Positions 7,448 through 16,025 of a stretch of DNA of 64,000 nucleotides are shown here, piece after piece. Source of the DNA: Hyphomicrobiales bacterium. Lineage in GTDB: Bacteria > Pseudomonadota > Alphaproteobacteria > Rhizobiales > Rhizobiaceae. Within the stretch, counting starts at the first letter, position 1. Each line of letters starts with the position of its first letter. A program made the translations under genes and the position numbers. The notes below the pieces were generated by a model that was not told where the DNA came from, made no database searches, and saw only the letters and a list, made by a program, of their open reading frames with translations. Where the stretch lies: positions 55,984 to 119,983 of the forward strand of contig UBYX01000025.1 of the NCBI GenBank assembly GCA_900469955.1. The letters are read 5' to 3'.

Positions 7448-9337
7448 ATGGCGGACAAGAAAAAGACCGTATCGGCGGATGCCAGCAATCCGCTCGGCAC
7501 CCTCGTCAACCTGTGGCCCTATATGTGGCCGCAGGGTCGTGCGGATCTGAAGGCGCGCGTTCTCTGGGCGACCTTCTATCTTTTTCTCGCCAAGTTCGTG
7601 CTGCTCGCCGTCCCCTATTTCTTCAAATGGGCGACGGATGCGCTGAACGGCAGGCTGGACATGGCGGGAATTCTGCCGGCTTTCCTGCTCGGCGCCGTCG
7701 TCCTCGTGATCGCCTACAATTTCACCCGCATCCTGCAGGTGGGGCTGAACCAGCTCCGCGACGCGCTGTTTGCCTCGGTCGGGCAACATGCGGTGCGCCA
7801 GCTCGCCTACCGCACTTTCGTGCACATGCACCAGCTTTCGCTGCGCTTCCATTTGGAACGCAAGACCGGCGGGCTGTCGCGCATCATCGAGCGCGGCACC
7901 AAGGGCATCGAAACGATCGTCCGCTTCACGATCCTCAACTCCGTGCCGACGCTTCTGGAATTCGTGCTGACGGCGATCATCTTCTGGGTGAGCTACGGCT
8001 TCTGGTACGTGGCCGTCACAGCGGTCACCGTCTGGCTATATATCTGGTTCACCATCAAGGCGAGCGACTGGCGTATCGCCATCCGCCGCTCGATGAACGA
8101 CAGCGATACGGACGCCAACACGAAAGCGATCGATTCGCTTCTCAACTTCGAGACCGTCAAATATTTCGGCAACGAGGAGATGGAGGCGAAGCGTTTCGAT
8201 GCCTCCATGGCGCGCTACGAAAAAGCCGCGACCGACGTCTGGACTTCGCTCGGTTGGCTGAACTTCGGCCAGGGCGTCATCTTCGGCCTCGGGCAGACGG
8301 TGATGATGGTCATGTCGGCGCTCGCCGTTCAACGCGGAGAGCAGACGATCGGAGATTTCGTCTTCGTTAATGCGCTCCTGATGCAGCTTTCCGTGCCGCT
8401 CAACTTCATCGGCTTCGTCTATCGCGAAATCCGGCAGGGACTGACGGACATCGAGCAGATGTTCGACCTTCTGGAGGTGGAGCCGGAAGTGGTCGACCGG
8501 CCGGATGCAAAGAAACTGGATATCCGCCAGGGCTCAATCGCCTTCAAGGACGTGCATTTCTCCTACGACCCTGCGCGGCCGATCCTGAAAGGCATTTCTT
8601 TTGAAGTGCCGGCCGGTAAGACGGTGGCGATCGTCGGCCCCTCGGGTGCGGGCAAATCGACCATTTCCCGCCTCCTCTACCGCTTCTACGATATTCAGGA
8701 CGGCGCGATCACCATCGACGGCCAGGACATCCGGCAGCTGACGCAAAAGTCCCTGCGCGCCGCGATCGGCATGGTGCCGCAGGATACCGTTCTCTTCAAC
8801 GACACGGTCGCCTACAACATCCGCTACGGCCGGCCCTCCGCCACCGATGCGGAGGTTCAGACCGCAGCCGAGGTGGCACAGATCGGCCATTTCATCCGCA
8901 CCCTTCCCGAGGGTTTCGATACCAAGGTCGGCGAGCGCGGCCTAAAACTCTCCGGCGGCGAGAAGCAGCGCGTGGCGATCGCCCGCACGATCCTGAAGGC
9001 GCCGCCGATCCTGATCCTCGATGAAGCAACTTCGGCGCTCGACACGACCACGGAGCACGAAATCCAGTCGGCGCTCGACACGGTTTCGAAGAACCGCACG
9101 ACGCTCGTCATCGCCCACCGGCTGTCGACCGTCATCAATGCGGACGAGATCATCGTGCTGCGCGACGGGCTGATCGCCGAGCGGGGCACGCATGCCGCAT
9201 TGCTCGACCAGAACGGGCTTTACGCATCGATGTGGAACCGCCAGCGCGAGGCGGTGCAGGCCGAAGAGCAGTTGCGGAAGGTGCGCGAGAGCGACGATCT
9301 CGGCATCATCCTGCGCGGCGCCCCGGCGGCCGAATGA
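7448..9337 (+). CDS. Atm1-type ABC exporter (permease-ATPase half-transporter)
   Basis: The 629-residue half-transporter has six membrane spans in the first ~330 residues and an ATPase domain from about 365. Walker A is VGPSGAGKST, the Q-loop VPQDTVLFNDT, the signature LSGGEKQR, Walker B ILILDEATSAL and the H-loop VIAHRLST. The transmembrane part, including FVHMHQLSLRFHLERKTGGLSRIIERG, matches the Atm1/ABCB7/HMT1 group, which exports glutathione-linked sulfur, heme or heavy-metal conjugates. A TTG stands directly before the ATG, which was chosen. The 3' end overlaps a possible start of the small membrane gene behind it. Confidence 0.88.
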   Translation: MADKKKTVSADASNPLGTLVNLWPYMWPQGRADLKARVLWATFYLFLAKFVLLAVPYFFKWATDALNGRLDMAGILPAFLLGAVVLVIAYNFTRILQVGLNQLRDALFASVGQHAVRQLAYRTFVHMHQLSLRFHLERKTGGLSRIIERGTKGIETIVRFTILNSVPTLLEFVLTAIIFWVSYGFWYVAVTAVTVWLYIWFTIKASDWRIAIRRSMNDSDTDANTKAIDSLLNFETVKYFGNEEMEAKRFDASMARYEKAATDVWTSLGWLNFGQGVIFGLGQTVMMVMSALAVQRGEQTIGDFVFVNALLMQLSVPLNFIGFVYREIRQGLTDIEQMFDLLEVEPEVVDRPDAKKLDIRQGSIAFKDVHFSYDPARPILKGISFEVPAGKTVAIVGPSGAGKSTISRLLYRFYDIQDGAITIDGQDIRQLTQKSLRAAIGMVPQDTVLFNDTVAYNIRYGRPSATDAEVQTAAEVAQIGHFIRTLPEGFDTKVGERGLKLSGGEKQRVAIARTILKAPPILILDEATSALDTTTEHEIQSALDTVSKNRTTLVIAHRLSTVINADEIIVLRDGLIAERGTHAALLDQNGLYASMWNRQREAVQAEEQLRKVRESDDLGIILRGAPAAE

Positions 9338-9363
9338 GCGCTCAACGGATCAAGAGGAAAACA

Positions 9364-9495
9364 ATGAGATCTTCCTGGAAAAGAATGGCGGCGTTCAGCA
9401 CCATTGCGCTCGCCTATCTCCTCGTCCTGACCCTCTACGGCTCGCCGCTTCTGGCGTTCACAACCTGGATGGGCTGGGTCCCGCCGCAACCCTGA
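9364..9495 (+). CDS. Small single-span membrane protein
   Basis: The 43-residue frame holds a basic start (MRSSWKRMAAF) and one hydrophobic segment of about 22 residues (STIALAYLLVLTLYG...). It lies 26 bases after the Atm1-type gene, with GAGGAAAA in front of this ATG. An upstream ATG at 9334 overlaps the exporter's stop (ATGA) and would add ten residues. No family is recognised. The position suggests co-transcription with the exporter; a function as a transporter-associated small protein is speculation. Confidence 0.55.
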   Translation: MRSSWKRMAAFSTIALAYLLVLTLYGSPLLAFTTWMGWVPPQP

Positions 9496-9575
9496 CGGCG
9501 GCCGACCGTTCCGCCCGGTGGCGCGCCGAACCGCGCCGCGTGGGAGCAGTTCTTTTCACGGAACGAGGCGTGGTC

Positions 9576-9773
9576 TCATTTGCGATAGTCGAACAGCCAT
9601 TTCACGCCTGCGACTGAAACCGTAATAAAGCCCATCCATCCTGCCCACATTTCCACATAGACAGGCGGACTTGCCAGGGCCGTCCCCTCGATGTCGTAAT
9701 AGCCGACAGTGATGATCGTGGCGCAGAATACGAAAGCGAACGTGGCGACGATCCAAATGCGCAGATAAGTCAT
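9576..9773 (-). CDS. Small membrane protein, two spans
   Basis: This 65-residue protein contains two hydrophobic stretches (about 5-25 and 42-60) joined by an acidic loop, and ends in a short basic tail KWLFDYRK. It converges with the small gene behind the Atm1-type exporter. No family is recognised. It appears conserved in style with rhizobial hypothetical inner-membrane proteins but nothing further can be said. Confidence 0.5.
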   Translation of the reverse strand: MTYLRIWIVATFAFVFCATIITVGYYDIEGTALASPPVYVEMWAGWMGFITVSVAGVKWLFDYRK

Positions 9774-10421
9774 GCATCCTCCCGTTCAGGTGTATCGCCA
9801 CACTCGACGCGCGGCGTGCCGTGCGCAATCAATAGTCGGTTTGAAGCGGCTTGGCAGGTCGTCCGATAGATGTAGGTCCGCCTTAGGCGCGACGAATCAA
9901 CGGTCGATTTCCGCCTGCCTGGATTGCTGCGTGTCGCTGGCCCAAGCATAAAGCAGCCGGTTTCCCGATGTCGGCCAAGCCGTCTCAATTTTTTTGTCGA
10001 AAAATAATGACGAACTGGCACGAAGGCGGGTCCCATTCACGGCCATTTCACGCGCGATTGACGGCAGAGTTGTTACCTGCACTTGCCAACAGACTGCTTG
10101 GTGGCTCGAACGGGAAAAACGGTCGAGCCACCTCTTTTGTGGGCAATACTGCGTCGGGGGTATGGGGATGGGGCTCGCGCTCGGGCGGACCAGCGCGGGC
10201 CTTATCGCTCGGGGTTAGGCAACGGCAATTGGCGCGGTCGCTTCGCCAAAATTGACGTCATAGCAAATGCGTCAGCGGATGTGCCGTTGTCACTCCTTGC
10301 GAAATGTAGTCCCCTCTCCTCTGCCCGGTTCAACCGGCCTCGCCACGTCGCGACGGAACCGCATTGCCGCAAAAACGGTTTCCCTGTAGTCAGTTCGGGC
10401 TGACCATCCAGGAGAAAACGG
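9774..10421. other. 648-bp intergenic stretch before psd
   Basis: No convincing gene is seen in either direction; several short frames overlap each other without a plausible ribosome-binding site or protein-like composition. The region contains an AT-rich patch near 9988-10010 and, at its end, AGGAGAAAA for psd. It probably holds the psd-pssA promoter, whose -35/-10 elements could not be assigned with confidence. Confidence 0.5.
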
Positions 10422-11123
10422 TTGATCAATCTCTTCGACACCATCCGCAACACGCTCGTGCCGATCCACAAGGAAGGTTATGTCTTCGTGGCGGCCTTCT
10501 TCATCGCCTCGCTGATCCTCGGCTGGATCGCCGAGCCACTGTTCTGGGTCGGCCTCGTGCTAACGCTCTGGTGCGCCTACTTCTTCCGCGATCCCGAACG
10601 CCTCGTGCCGCAGGACGACGATCTCGTGCTGAGCCCTGCCGACGGCCGCATCTCGCATGTCGCCTTCGTCGTGCCGCCGGCGGAACTCGAACTCGGTTCC
10701 GAGCCGATGCTGCGCATCTCGGTATTCATGAATGTCTTCGACTGCCATATCAACCGCTCGCCGGTGCGCGGCCAGGTGAGCCGCATCGAATATCGTCCCG
10801 GCCAGTTCATCAATGCCGAACTCGACAAGGCGAGCGAGGATAACGAGCGCAACGGCCTCGTCATCGAAACCCGCCACGGCAAGGTCGGCGTCGTTCAGAT
10901 CGCCGGCCTCGTTGCCCGCCGTATCGTCTGCTGGGTGAAGCCGACGGAGCCGGTCAATGCGGGCGAGCGTTTCGGTCTCATCCGCTTCGGTTCGCGCCTT
11001 GACGTTTTTGTGCCTGCCGGCGCCCAGCCGCGGGTCTCGGTCGGCCAGTTGGCGCTCGGCGGCGAGACCGTGCTTGCCGAATTCGGCTCGACCAAGGGTC
11101 CGACGATCAGCCGCCGCGCATAA
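10422..11123 (+). CDS. psd: Phosphatidylserine decarboxylase proenzyme
   Basis: This 233-residue enzyme of the short bacterial type decarboxylates phosphatidylserine to phosphatidylethanolamine at the inner membrane. A hydrophobic stretch (about 20-45) anchors it. The self-cleavage site is the GST in AEFGSTKGP near the C-terminus, where the serine becomes the pyruvoyl group of the alpha subunit. The conserved 'PADGRISHV' and '[14 protein letters not shown]' blocks are present. The start is a TTG preceded by AGGAGAAAA. pssA follows 17 bases later, so both steps of phosphatidylethanolamine synthesis are made from one transcript. Confidence 0.92.
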   Translation: MINLFDTIRNTLVPIHKEGYVFVAAFFIASLILGWIAEPLFWVGLVLTLWCAYFFRDPERLVPQDDDLVLSPADGRISHVAFVVPPAELELGSEPMLRISVFMNVFDCHINRSPVRGQVSRIEYRPGQFINAELDKASEDNERNGLVIETRHGKVGVVQIAGLVARRIVCWVKPTEPVNAGERFGLIRFGSRLDVFVPAGAQPRVSVGQLALGGETVLAEFGSTKGPTISRRA

Positions 11124-11140
11124 CGGAGTACGAGAGCATC

Positions 11141-11977
11141 ATGGAAACCCCGGCCCCCGCCGCCTCGACCCCTTCATCCCCTGAGCCGAACAGGCCGAAT
11201 GACGAGGCCCGCGGGCCGCGCCTGCGCGAAATCCCGCTACGGCTCATGGTGCCGAACCTGATCACGGTGCTGGCCATCTGCGCCGGCCTGACGGGCATCC
11301 GACTGGCATTCGAGGGGCGCTACGAGCTTGCGGTCGCCATGGTGCTGCTCGCCGCCTTTCTGGACGGCATCGACGGGCGCGTCGCGCGTCTCCTCAAAGC
11401 GACCTCGAAATTCGGGGTGCAGATGGATTCGCTCGCCGACATCATCAATTTCGGCGTCGCGCCGGCGCTGGTCTCCTACGCTTTCCTGCTGCACAACGCC
11501 AAGTCGATCGGCTGGATTGCCGGGCTGCTCTATGCGATTGCCGCCGGTCTTCGTCTTGCCCGTTTCAACGTAATGGCGGACCGCGAAATCAAGGCAGCGT
11601 GGCAATCGGAGTTTTTCGTCGGCGTCCCCGCCCCGATGGGCGCCATGCTGGTGCTTCTGCCGGTTTATCTCGGCTTCCTCGGCGTCGAGCCGTCGCCTCT
11701 CTTCGTCTTCGCGAGTGTCGCCTACACCGTCCTGATCGGCTATCTGCTCGTCTCTCGGCTGCCGGTCTGGTCGGGCAAATCGAGCCGCATCCGGCGCGAC
11801 CTCATGCTGCCGATCCTGCTTGCCGTGGTGCTCTATGTGGCTCTGCTGATGAGCTATACCTGGGAGGTGCTGTCGGTTACCGTCATCGCCTATCTCTGCG
11901 TGCTGCCCTTCAGCGCGCGGGCCTGGCACCGCCGCTACGGCACCATCACCATCGAGGATGACAGCGCTACCGTCTGA
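11141..11977 (+). CDS. pssA: CDP-diacylglycerol--serine O-phosphatidyltransferase
   Basis: The 278-residue membrane enzyme condenses CDP-diacylglycerol with serine. The CDP-alcohol phosphotransferase signature DG..AR(8)G...D...D is complete in the stretch from DGIDGRVAR to GVQMDSLAD (about residues 83-108). A cytoplasmic Pro-rich N-terminus (about 25 residues) and about eight hydrophobic spans are visible. This is the integral-membrane type II PssA typical of alphaproteobacteria and Bacillus, not the ribosome-associated E. coli type. It directly follows psd. Confidence 0.92.
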   Translation: METPAPAASTPSSPEPNRPNDEARGPRLREIPLRLMVPNLITVLAICAGLTGIRLAFEGRYELAVAMVLLAAFLDGIDGRVARLLKATSKFGVQMDSLADIINFGVAPALVSYAFLLHNAKSIGWIAGLLYAIAAGLRLARFNVMADREIKAAWQSEFFVGVPAPMGAMLVLLPVYLGFLGVEPSPLFVFASVAYTVLIGYLLVSRLPVWSGKSSRIRRDLMLPILLAVVLYVALLMSYTWEVLSVTVIAYLCVLPFSARAWHRRYGTITIEDDSATV

Positions 11978-12154
11978 CGGGCGTCGATCTTGGTAAGTTG
12001 CAGCTTCCGCGCAACAGTTTCCCGCAAGATGAAGGTTTTATGAAAAGCTGGCGAGGTGCCGGCTTGTCCAGCCACGATTCTGCCCGCTTTAATGGGGAGA
12101 GGCGCAATCGCAGGAATGCAAGAACAAAAGATTCGCGTGTGTGAGGAGACAGCC

Positions 12155-12292
12155 ATGAGCAGCGATAAGCCAGCCAAGAAGACCGACGCCAAGCAGGATA
12201 TCAACCCGCCCTACCGCCCGCTGGCGCTCAAGGCCGTGGTTGCCGCAGCGCTGATGCTGAAGCGCAAGCCGAAGCTCACACCGGCCGGCTGA
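12155..12292 (+). CDS. Small basic hypothetical protein
   Basis: These 45 residues start with a Lys/Asp-rich head (SSDKPAKKTDAKQD), continue with INPPYRPLALKAVVAAALMLKRKPKLTPAG, and end four bases before the converging ArgO gene. GAGGAG stands seven bases before the ATG, which is strong support for translation. The only hydrophobic part is about 10 residues long, too short for a span. No family is recognised; the pattern looks like a short rhizobial conserved hypothetical. Confidence 0.55.
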   Translation: MSSDKPAKKTDAKQDINPPYRPLALKAVVAAALMLKRKPKLTPAG

Positions 12293-12296
12293 TCCA

Positions 12297-12920
12297 TTAC
12301 CCGCCGCTGAGGAAGCTCCAGAGCAGCCCCAGCGCGATGAGGCCCATCACCACGCCGATGACGACATCCAGAACCCGCCAGGCGGCGGGTCTGGCAAACA
12401 GCGGCGCCAGGAACCGGGCGCCGTAACCAAGCCCGAAGAACCAGGCGAACGAGGCGACCGCCGCGCCGGCGCCGTAGGCGACCCGTTCAGCTCCTTCGAA
12501 GGCGGCAGACAGGCTACCGAGCAGCACGACCGTATCCAGGTAGACATGCGGATTGAGGAACGTGAAGGCAAGGCAGGTCATGACCGCCGCCTTCAGGCCG
12601 AGGCTTTCCGGAGCACCGGCGACCATGGCGCCCGGCTTTGCCGCCCGGCGGAATGCCATGAGGGAATAGGTGCCGAGGAAAACCGCACCGCCGAGCGTCA
12701 CCGCTGAAATCAGAAACGGCGTTTGCGAGACGATGGTGCCGAGACCGGCAACCCCGGCGGCAATCAGCAACGCATCGGACAGCGCACAGATCAGGCAGAG
12801 GGTGAAGACATGGCTGCGGATCAGCCCCTGGCGCAAGATGAAGGCGTTCTGGGCGCCGATTGCGATGATCAGCGAGCCGCCGAGGGCGAAACCGGAAAGT
12901 CCGGCAGAAAGCAGGTTCAT
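12297..12920 (-). CDS. LysE/ArgO family amino-acid exporter
   Basis: The 207-residue protein has six hydrophobic spans and the family N-terminus GFALGGSLIIAIGAQNAFILRQGL, with a LNPHVYLDTVVLLGS block near residue 125. These match ArgO/LysE (L-arginine or L-lysine efflux) rather than the RhtB branch. The ATG at 12920 is preceded by AGGCGAG. It lies 29 bases after the SRAP gene on the same strand and may share its transcript. No LysG/ArgP-type regulator is adjacent. Confidence 0.85.
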   Translation of the reverse strand: MNLLSAGLSGFALGGSLIIAIGAQNAFILRQGLIRSHVFTLCLICALSDALLIAAGVAGLGTIVSQTPFLISAVTLGGAVFLGTYSLMAFRRAAKPGAMVAGAPESLGLKAAVMTCLAFTFLNPHVYLDTVVLLGSLSAAFEGAERVAYGAGAAVASFAWFFGLGYGARFLAPLFARPAAWRVLDVVIGVVMGLIALGLLWSFLSGG

Positions 12921-12949
12921 GGGATATCTCGCCTGAAAAGGAGTAAAGG

Positions 12950-13717
12950 TCAGAAGAACGACATCTGGGCGGTGTCGGGCTTTTCGCCTTTCGGCGGCTT
13001 CTCTTCCGGGATCGCGACTGCGACCGGCTTCTGCAGATCCGGTCCCATATTGGAGACCTTGTTGACGAGATCGGAGACCGGCAGCGCCTCGAAAAAGTCC
13101 TCCTGCGCCGGCCGCATCAAATCTTCCACGTGGCGCGGCTCCTGCGTCTTGCAGTCCAGCCAGCGCTCGAAGTCTTCCGGCTGGATGACCACCGGCATGC
13201 GGTCGTGAATGCCGCGGATCGCCGCATTCGCCGTGGTCGTCATGATCGCCGCCGTATCCACTTCCGAGCCGTCTGCCGACGACCAGGTCTCCATCAGCCC
13301 GGCGAAGGCGACCACGCCGCCATGCTTCGGACGGATCCAATAGGCCTGCGGCTTGACGCCGCTCTCCTTCGGCGGTCGACGCCATTCGTAAAAGCCCGCC
13401 GCCGGTATAAGAACGCGACGATGGCGGATGGCGGCGCGGAACGAGGCCTTACCGACTGCGGTTTCTGCCCGCGCGTTGATCAGCAGCGGGAAATCCTTCG
13501 GGTCCTTCAGCCAGCCCGGAAGCAACCCCCAGCGGGCGAGCAGAGCCCGCCTTGTCGGAAGATTGCTGCCCGGCTCGCGACGCTCCGATTCGATCACCAC
13601 GAGGATCGGCTGCGTGGGGGCAATATTGTAACGGGCCGGGAAATCATCGAGATCCACCAGACCGAAAAATTCCGCAATATCCTTGGGAATCGCCGTCAGG
13701 GCGTAACGTCCGCACAT
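12950..13717 (-). CDS. SOS response-associated peptidase family protein (SRAP/YedK)
   Basis: The 255-residue protein begins MCGRYALT, so Cys2 is exposed after removal of Met; that cysteine forms the thiazolidine crosslink with abasic sites in single-stranded DNA in YedK/HMCES. Further SRAP blocks are ARYNIAPTQPILVV, LINARAETA, RRVLIPAAGFYEWR (the catalytic Glu) and IHDRMPVVI with its histidine. It protects abasic sites during replication. The C-terminus carries a Pro/Lys-rich tail of about 25 residues. No LexA box was identified upstream. Confidence 0.9.
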   Translation of the reverse strand: MCGRYALTAIPKDIAEFFGLVDLDDFPARYNIAPTQPILVVIESERREPGSNLPTRRALLARWGLLPGWLKDPKDFPLLINARAETAVGKASFRAAIRHRRVLIPAAGFYEWRRPPKESGVKPQAYWIRPKHGGVVAFAGLMETWSSADGSEVDTAAIMTTTANAAIRGIHDRMPVVIQPEDFERWLDCKTQEPRHVEDLMRPAQEDFFEALPVSDLVNKVSNMGPDLQKPVAVAIPEEKPPKGEKPDTAQMSFF

Positions 13718-13764
13718 GCGCCTGTCATGGCATCGGCCTCAAAATGCGTCAAGCGGGACGGCCG

Positions 13765-14091
13765 CTAGACGCTCCGGGGTCCGAAGAGGATGATCGCACC
13801 GCCGGCCAGACAGACGGCCACGCCCAGCACATCCCAGCGGTCCGGCACCCGCGCCTCCACCATCCACAGCCATAGAATCGAGGCGAGGATATAGATGCCG
13901 CCATAGGCGGCATAAGCGCGCCCCGCCGCCTCGCTCGGCACCAGCGCTAGCGCCCAGGCAAAGAGGACGAGCGAGACCATGCCCGGCGCCAGCCACCAGG
14001 CGGACTTCCCCAGCCGCAACCAGGCCCAGAAAGCATAGCATCCGGCGATTTCGGCGAGTGCGGCAAAAAAGTAGAGAGCGTAGGTTTTCAT
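13765..14091 (-). CDS. YnfA family (UPF0060) membrane protein
   Basis: The 108-residue protein has four hydrophobic spans and the UPF0060 signature: [19 protein letters not shown] near the start and [20 protein letters not shown] in the middle. YnfA resembles small multidrug-resistance transporters and has been linked to efflux in enterobacteria. The ATG at 14091 gives the standard family length. Seven bases separate it from the stop of the toxin-like gene on the same strand. Confidence 0.88.
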   Translation of the reverse strand: MKTYALYFFAALAEIAGCYAFWAWLRLGKSAWWLAPGMVSLVLFAWALALVPSEAAGRAYAAYGGIYILASILWLWMVEARVPDRWDVLGVAVCLAGGAIILFGPRSV

Positions 14092-14098
14092 GAGGATG

Positions 14099-14401
14099 TT
14101 AGTCAAAGTCCCTTGGCTTCACATCCTGTGTCATATGCATCACGCGAAGAATTACGATCCGATCAGGATAGGAACGATAGTAGATGCAGCGCTGGCGATA
14201 GGGGAAGCCGCGTAACCCCGGCGCGATATTATCCCTCGGCGATCCGGTGAAATCCACCTCGGCAATCCAGGCGATCTTGGTAGCTATGTCCGCAAGGAAC
14301 TCCTGCGCGTAGTGGGGACTGCTTTCGGCGATATGACGGCGAATATTCCGCAGGTCGGCGCGAGCGAGCGGCGCGATAATAAGGCGTTTGCGGTCGCTAA
14401 T
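14099..14401 (-). CDS. RelE/ParE-family toxin, apparent ATT start
   Basis: The frame of 100 codons encodes a ParE/RelE-fold protein: [20 protein letters not shown] at the N-terminus, a [19 protein letters not shown] strand block, and the C-terminal [17 protein letters not shown]. The only in-frame codons between the upstream stop (14417-14419) and the conserved part are ACG, AAG, GCG, ACG, ACA and ATT; no ATG, GTG or TTG exists until codon 49. An AAGG motif (14410-14413) lies eight bases before the ATT at 14401-14399, the spacing of a real ribosome-binding site. It overlaps the antitoxin stop, as expected for a coupled module. Either AUU is used or the toxin has lost its start. Confidence 0.72.
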   Translation of the reverse strand: MSDRKRLIIAPLARADLRNIRRHIAESSPHYAQEFLADIATKIAWIAEVDFTGSPRDNIAPGLRGFPYRQRCIYYRSYPDRIVILRVMHMTQDVKPRDFD

Positions 14402-14657
14402 TGTCGTCGCCTTCGTTCATGATATCGGCGAGCAATTCGGCGCCGGAAGCGTATTCCTTGCCCAGGCCCGCCTCAATTTCCGTATCCGCGGCGTGGATCG
14501 CCTGACGGAGCGACTGCATCCGCATCTCGTAGTCCGCAAGCATGCGAATTCCGGCACGTACGGCTTCAGTCTCCGTACCAAAACGGCCATTTTTCACCAA
14601 ATCGGCTAGAATGCCATCATAGGCATCCCCGAGGGAGAACGTCTTTGCCCGTGCCAT
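14397..14657 (-). CDS. ParD-like type II antitoxin
   Basis: The 86-residue protein has a ribbon-helix-helix-like N-terminus (AKTFSLGDAYDGILADLVKNGRFGTETEAVRAGIRML) and an acidic C-terminal tail ([13 protein letters not shown]) that would wrap the toxin. It fits the ParD/CC2985 family. AAGGAG precedes the ATG at a good distance. The stop overlaps the first codon of the toxin frame. Antitoxin-toxin order and direct repeats in the promoter support autoregulation. Confidence 0.82.
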   Translation of the reverse strand: MARAKTFSLGDAYDGILADLVKNGRFGTETEAVRAGIRMLADYEMRMQSLRQAIHAADTEIEAGLGKEYASGAELLADIMNEGDDN

Positions 14658-14690
14658 CGAATGCTCCTTCGGTTGAAGCGTACGATAAAA

Positions 14691-14708
14691 TACAATACTT
14701 TTACAATA
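14691..14708. promoter_or_regulatory. Putative operator of the ParD/ParE-like module
   Basis: TACAATA occurs twice (14691-14697 and 14702-14708) with an 11-bp period, about 35-50 bases before the antitoxin start. Ribbon-helix-helix repressors bind such direct repeats spaced by one helical turn. Binding is inferred. Confidence 0.5.
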
Positions 14709-14746
14709 TCACCTTCGCGTCGCCAGGATGATACAGCGTCTCCCAA

Positions 14747-15175
14747 ATGGACATCGTCATGCCCTCCTCCCCGCAAGCCGCATCATCCGCCATTCTCGAA
14801 CGGGATGGCCGGTTCCTGCTGATCCGACGGATGAACCCGCCGTCAGCGGATCTCTTTGCCTTTCCGGGGGGCCGTGCCGAGCCGGGCGAGACGCCGGGTG
14901 AAACCGCCTTGCGGGAGTTTTTCGAAGAGACCGGCGTTATGGCCCGCAATCCGGTCCTTTTCGCCACCTATGATCTGATGAGCGAAAAAGAGGGCGGCAG
15001 TCATTTCTTTCTCTCGGTCTTCCGCGTCGAGGCGGATGCCGATACGGAAGTCGTCGCAGCCGACGATGCCGCGGATCCGGGCTGGTATACGGTTGAGGAA
15101 ATCCGCTCCCTGCCCGTGCCGCCGAGCGTGCTCGAATGTGCCGAAAGGCTGGCGGCGGAGATCAAGGCCCGCTAA
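14747..15175 (+). CDS. Nudix hydrolase
   Basis: The 142-residue protein has an intact Nudix box GX5EX7REUXEEXGU at about residues 41-64 (GGRAEPGETPGETALREFFEETGV). It would hydrolyse a nucleoside diphosphate linked to another group; the substrate is not evident, but the short length and the 'FPGGRAEPGE' form resemble the ADP-ribose/NUDT housecleaning group. ATGs at 14747 and 14759 are both possible. It ends 11 bases before the TIGR02301 gene and probably shares its transcript. Confidence 0.88.
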   Translation: MDIVMPSSPQAASSAILERDGRFLLIRRMNPPSADLFAFPGGRAEPGETPGETALREFFEETGVMARNPVLFATYDLMSEKEGGSHFFLSVFRVEADADTEVVAADDAADPGWYTVEEIRSLPVPPSVLECAERLAAEIKAR

Positions 15176-15186
15176 GAGACTTCAGT

Positions 15187-15651
15187 ATGCCGCGCCGGAT
15201 CCCGTCCATGAGTTCTATTTCGCGATATGTCCTAATTATGCTTGTGGCCGCCGTCACGGCGACGCCGGTCGCCGCCCAGACGACGAAACAGCCGAGCGCG
15301 AAACCACCGCCTGCAGCGCCTGCGCCGCCGCCAGTCGCGGAAGAAAAGCCGGCTCCTTACGAGGGACAGCTCACCCGCCTTGCAGAGGTGCTCGGCTCCA
15401 TTCAGTATCTGCGGACGCTATGCGGTGTGCCCGCCTCCGACTGGCGCACATCGATGCAGCAGCTGTTGGAAGCCGACACCGCGAACGAACCTAAGCGGCG
15501 CGAGAAACTGACCGCCGCCTTCAACCGGGGTTACCGATCCTTCGCCGCAGTGCACACCTCCTGCACGGCCGCGGCAAGGACGGCGGAGGAAAGATACCGT
15601 AACGAAGGCGCAACACTTGCCACAGAAATTGCGACACGCTTCGGAAATTAG
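15187..15651 (+). CDS. TIGR02301 family secreted protein
   Basis: A 154-residue protein with an N-terminal signal peptide (hydrophobic core YVLIMLVAAVTATPVAA, cleavage likely after AAQ), a Pro/Ala linker, and a conserved helical domain with two cysteines (YLRTLCGVPASDW and HTSCTAAARTAEERY). This matches the TIGR02301 family, found in Rhizobiales and relatives, of unknown function; the cysteines probably form a disulfide in the periplasm. ATG 15208 is an alternative start. It follows the Nudix gene closely. Confidence 0.8.
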   Translation: MPRRIPSMSSISRYVLIMLVAAVTATPVAAQTTKQPSAKPPPAAPAPPPVAEEKPAPYEGQLTRLAEVLGSIQYLRTLCGVPASDWRTSMQQLLEADTANEPKRREKLTAAFNRGYRSFAAVHTSCTAAARTAEERYRNEGATLATEIATRFGN

Positions 15652-15752
15652 AGGATTATTTACCTCTTTTGGCGGGAGGCCGTGTCGTTTTGATAAAAGA
15701 CTGATAAAGTTTTTAACGGGCTAGTAATCAAACGGGCACCGAGGACAACAGA

Positions 15753-16010
15753 ATGCAGACAGGCCGCAACGACATCGACGACATGATTGTGCATGAGAAG
15801 ATGCAGGCTGCCTTGGAATATCAGAGCGAGGCCTGGGCCGATGGCCGGGCGGACGGCATCGAACCGGAGATCATCGCCGACGCGGCCCTGGTCCTCGCCA
15901 TGCGGGAAACCATCCGTATCCATGGCGAGCTGGGTGCCGAAGCCATGCTCGAATCACTGAAAACCCGTATGCTCGCCGGTGAATTTTCTCCCGAGCGAAT
16001 GATTCAATAG
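15753..16010 (+). CDS. Conserved hypothetical acidic protein
   Basis: The 85-residue soluble protein is rich in Glu/Ala and predicted to be mostly helical (DIDDMIVHEKMQAALEYQSEAW to LESLKTRMLAGEF). No signal peptide or span is present and no family is recognised. It stands 15 bases before the secreted hypothetical gene and is probably co-transcribed with it. Codon use matches the neighbours. Confidence 0.65.
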   Translation: MQTGRNDIDDMIVHEKMQAALEYQSEAWADGRADGIEPEIIADAALVLAMRETIRIHGELGAEAMLESLKTRMLAGEFSPERMIQ

Positions 16011-16025
16011 ACAGCCGAGGTTTCC

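Noticed and set aside
9968..10403. Several overlapping short frames before psd
   Set aside because: No ribosome-binding site, no conserved motif and mutual overlap; best seen as random open frames in GC-rich DNA.
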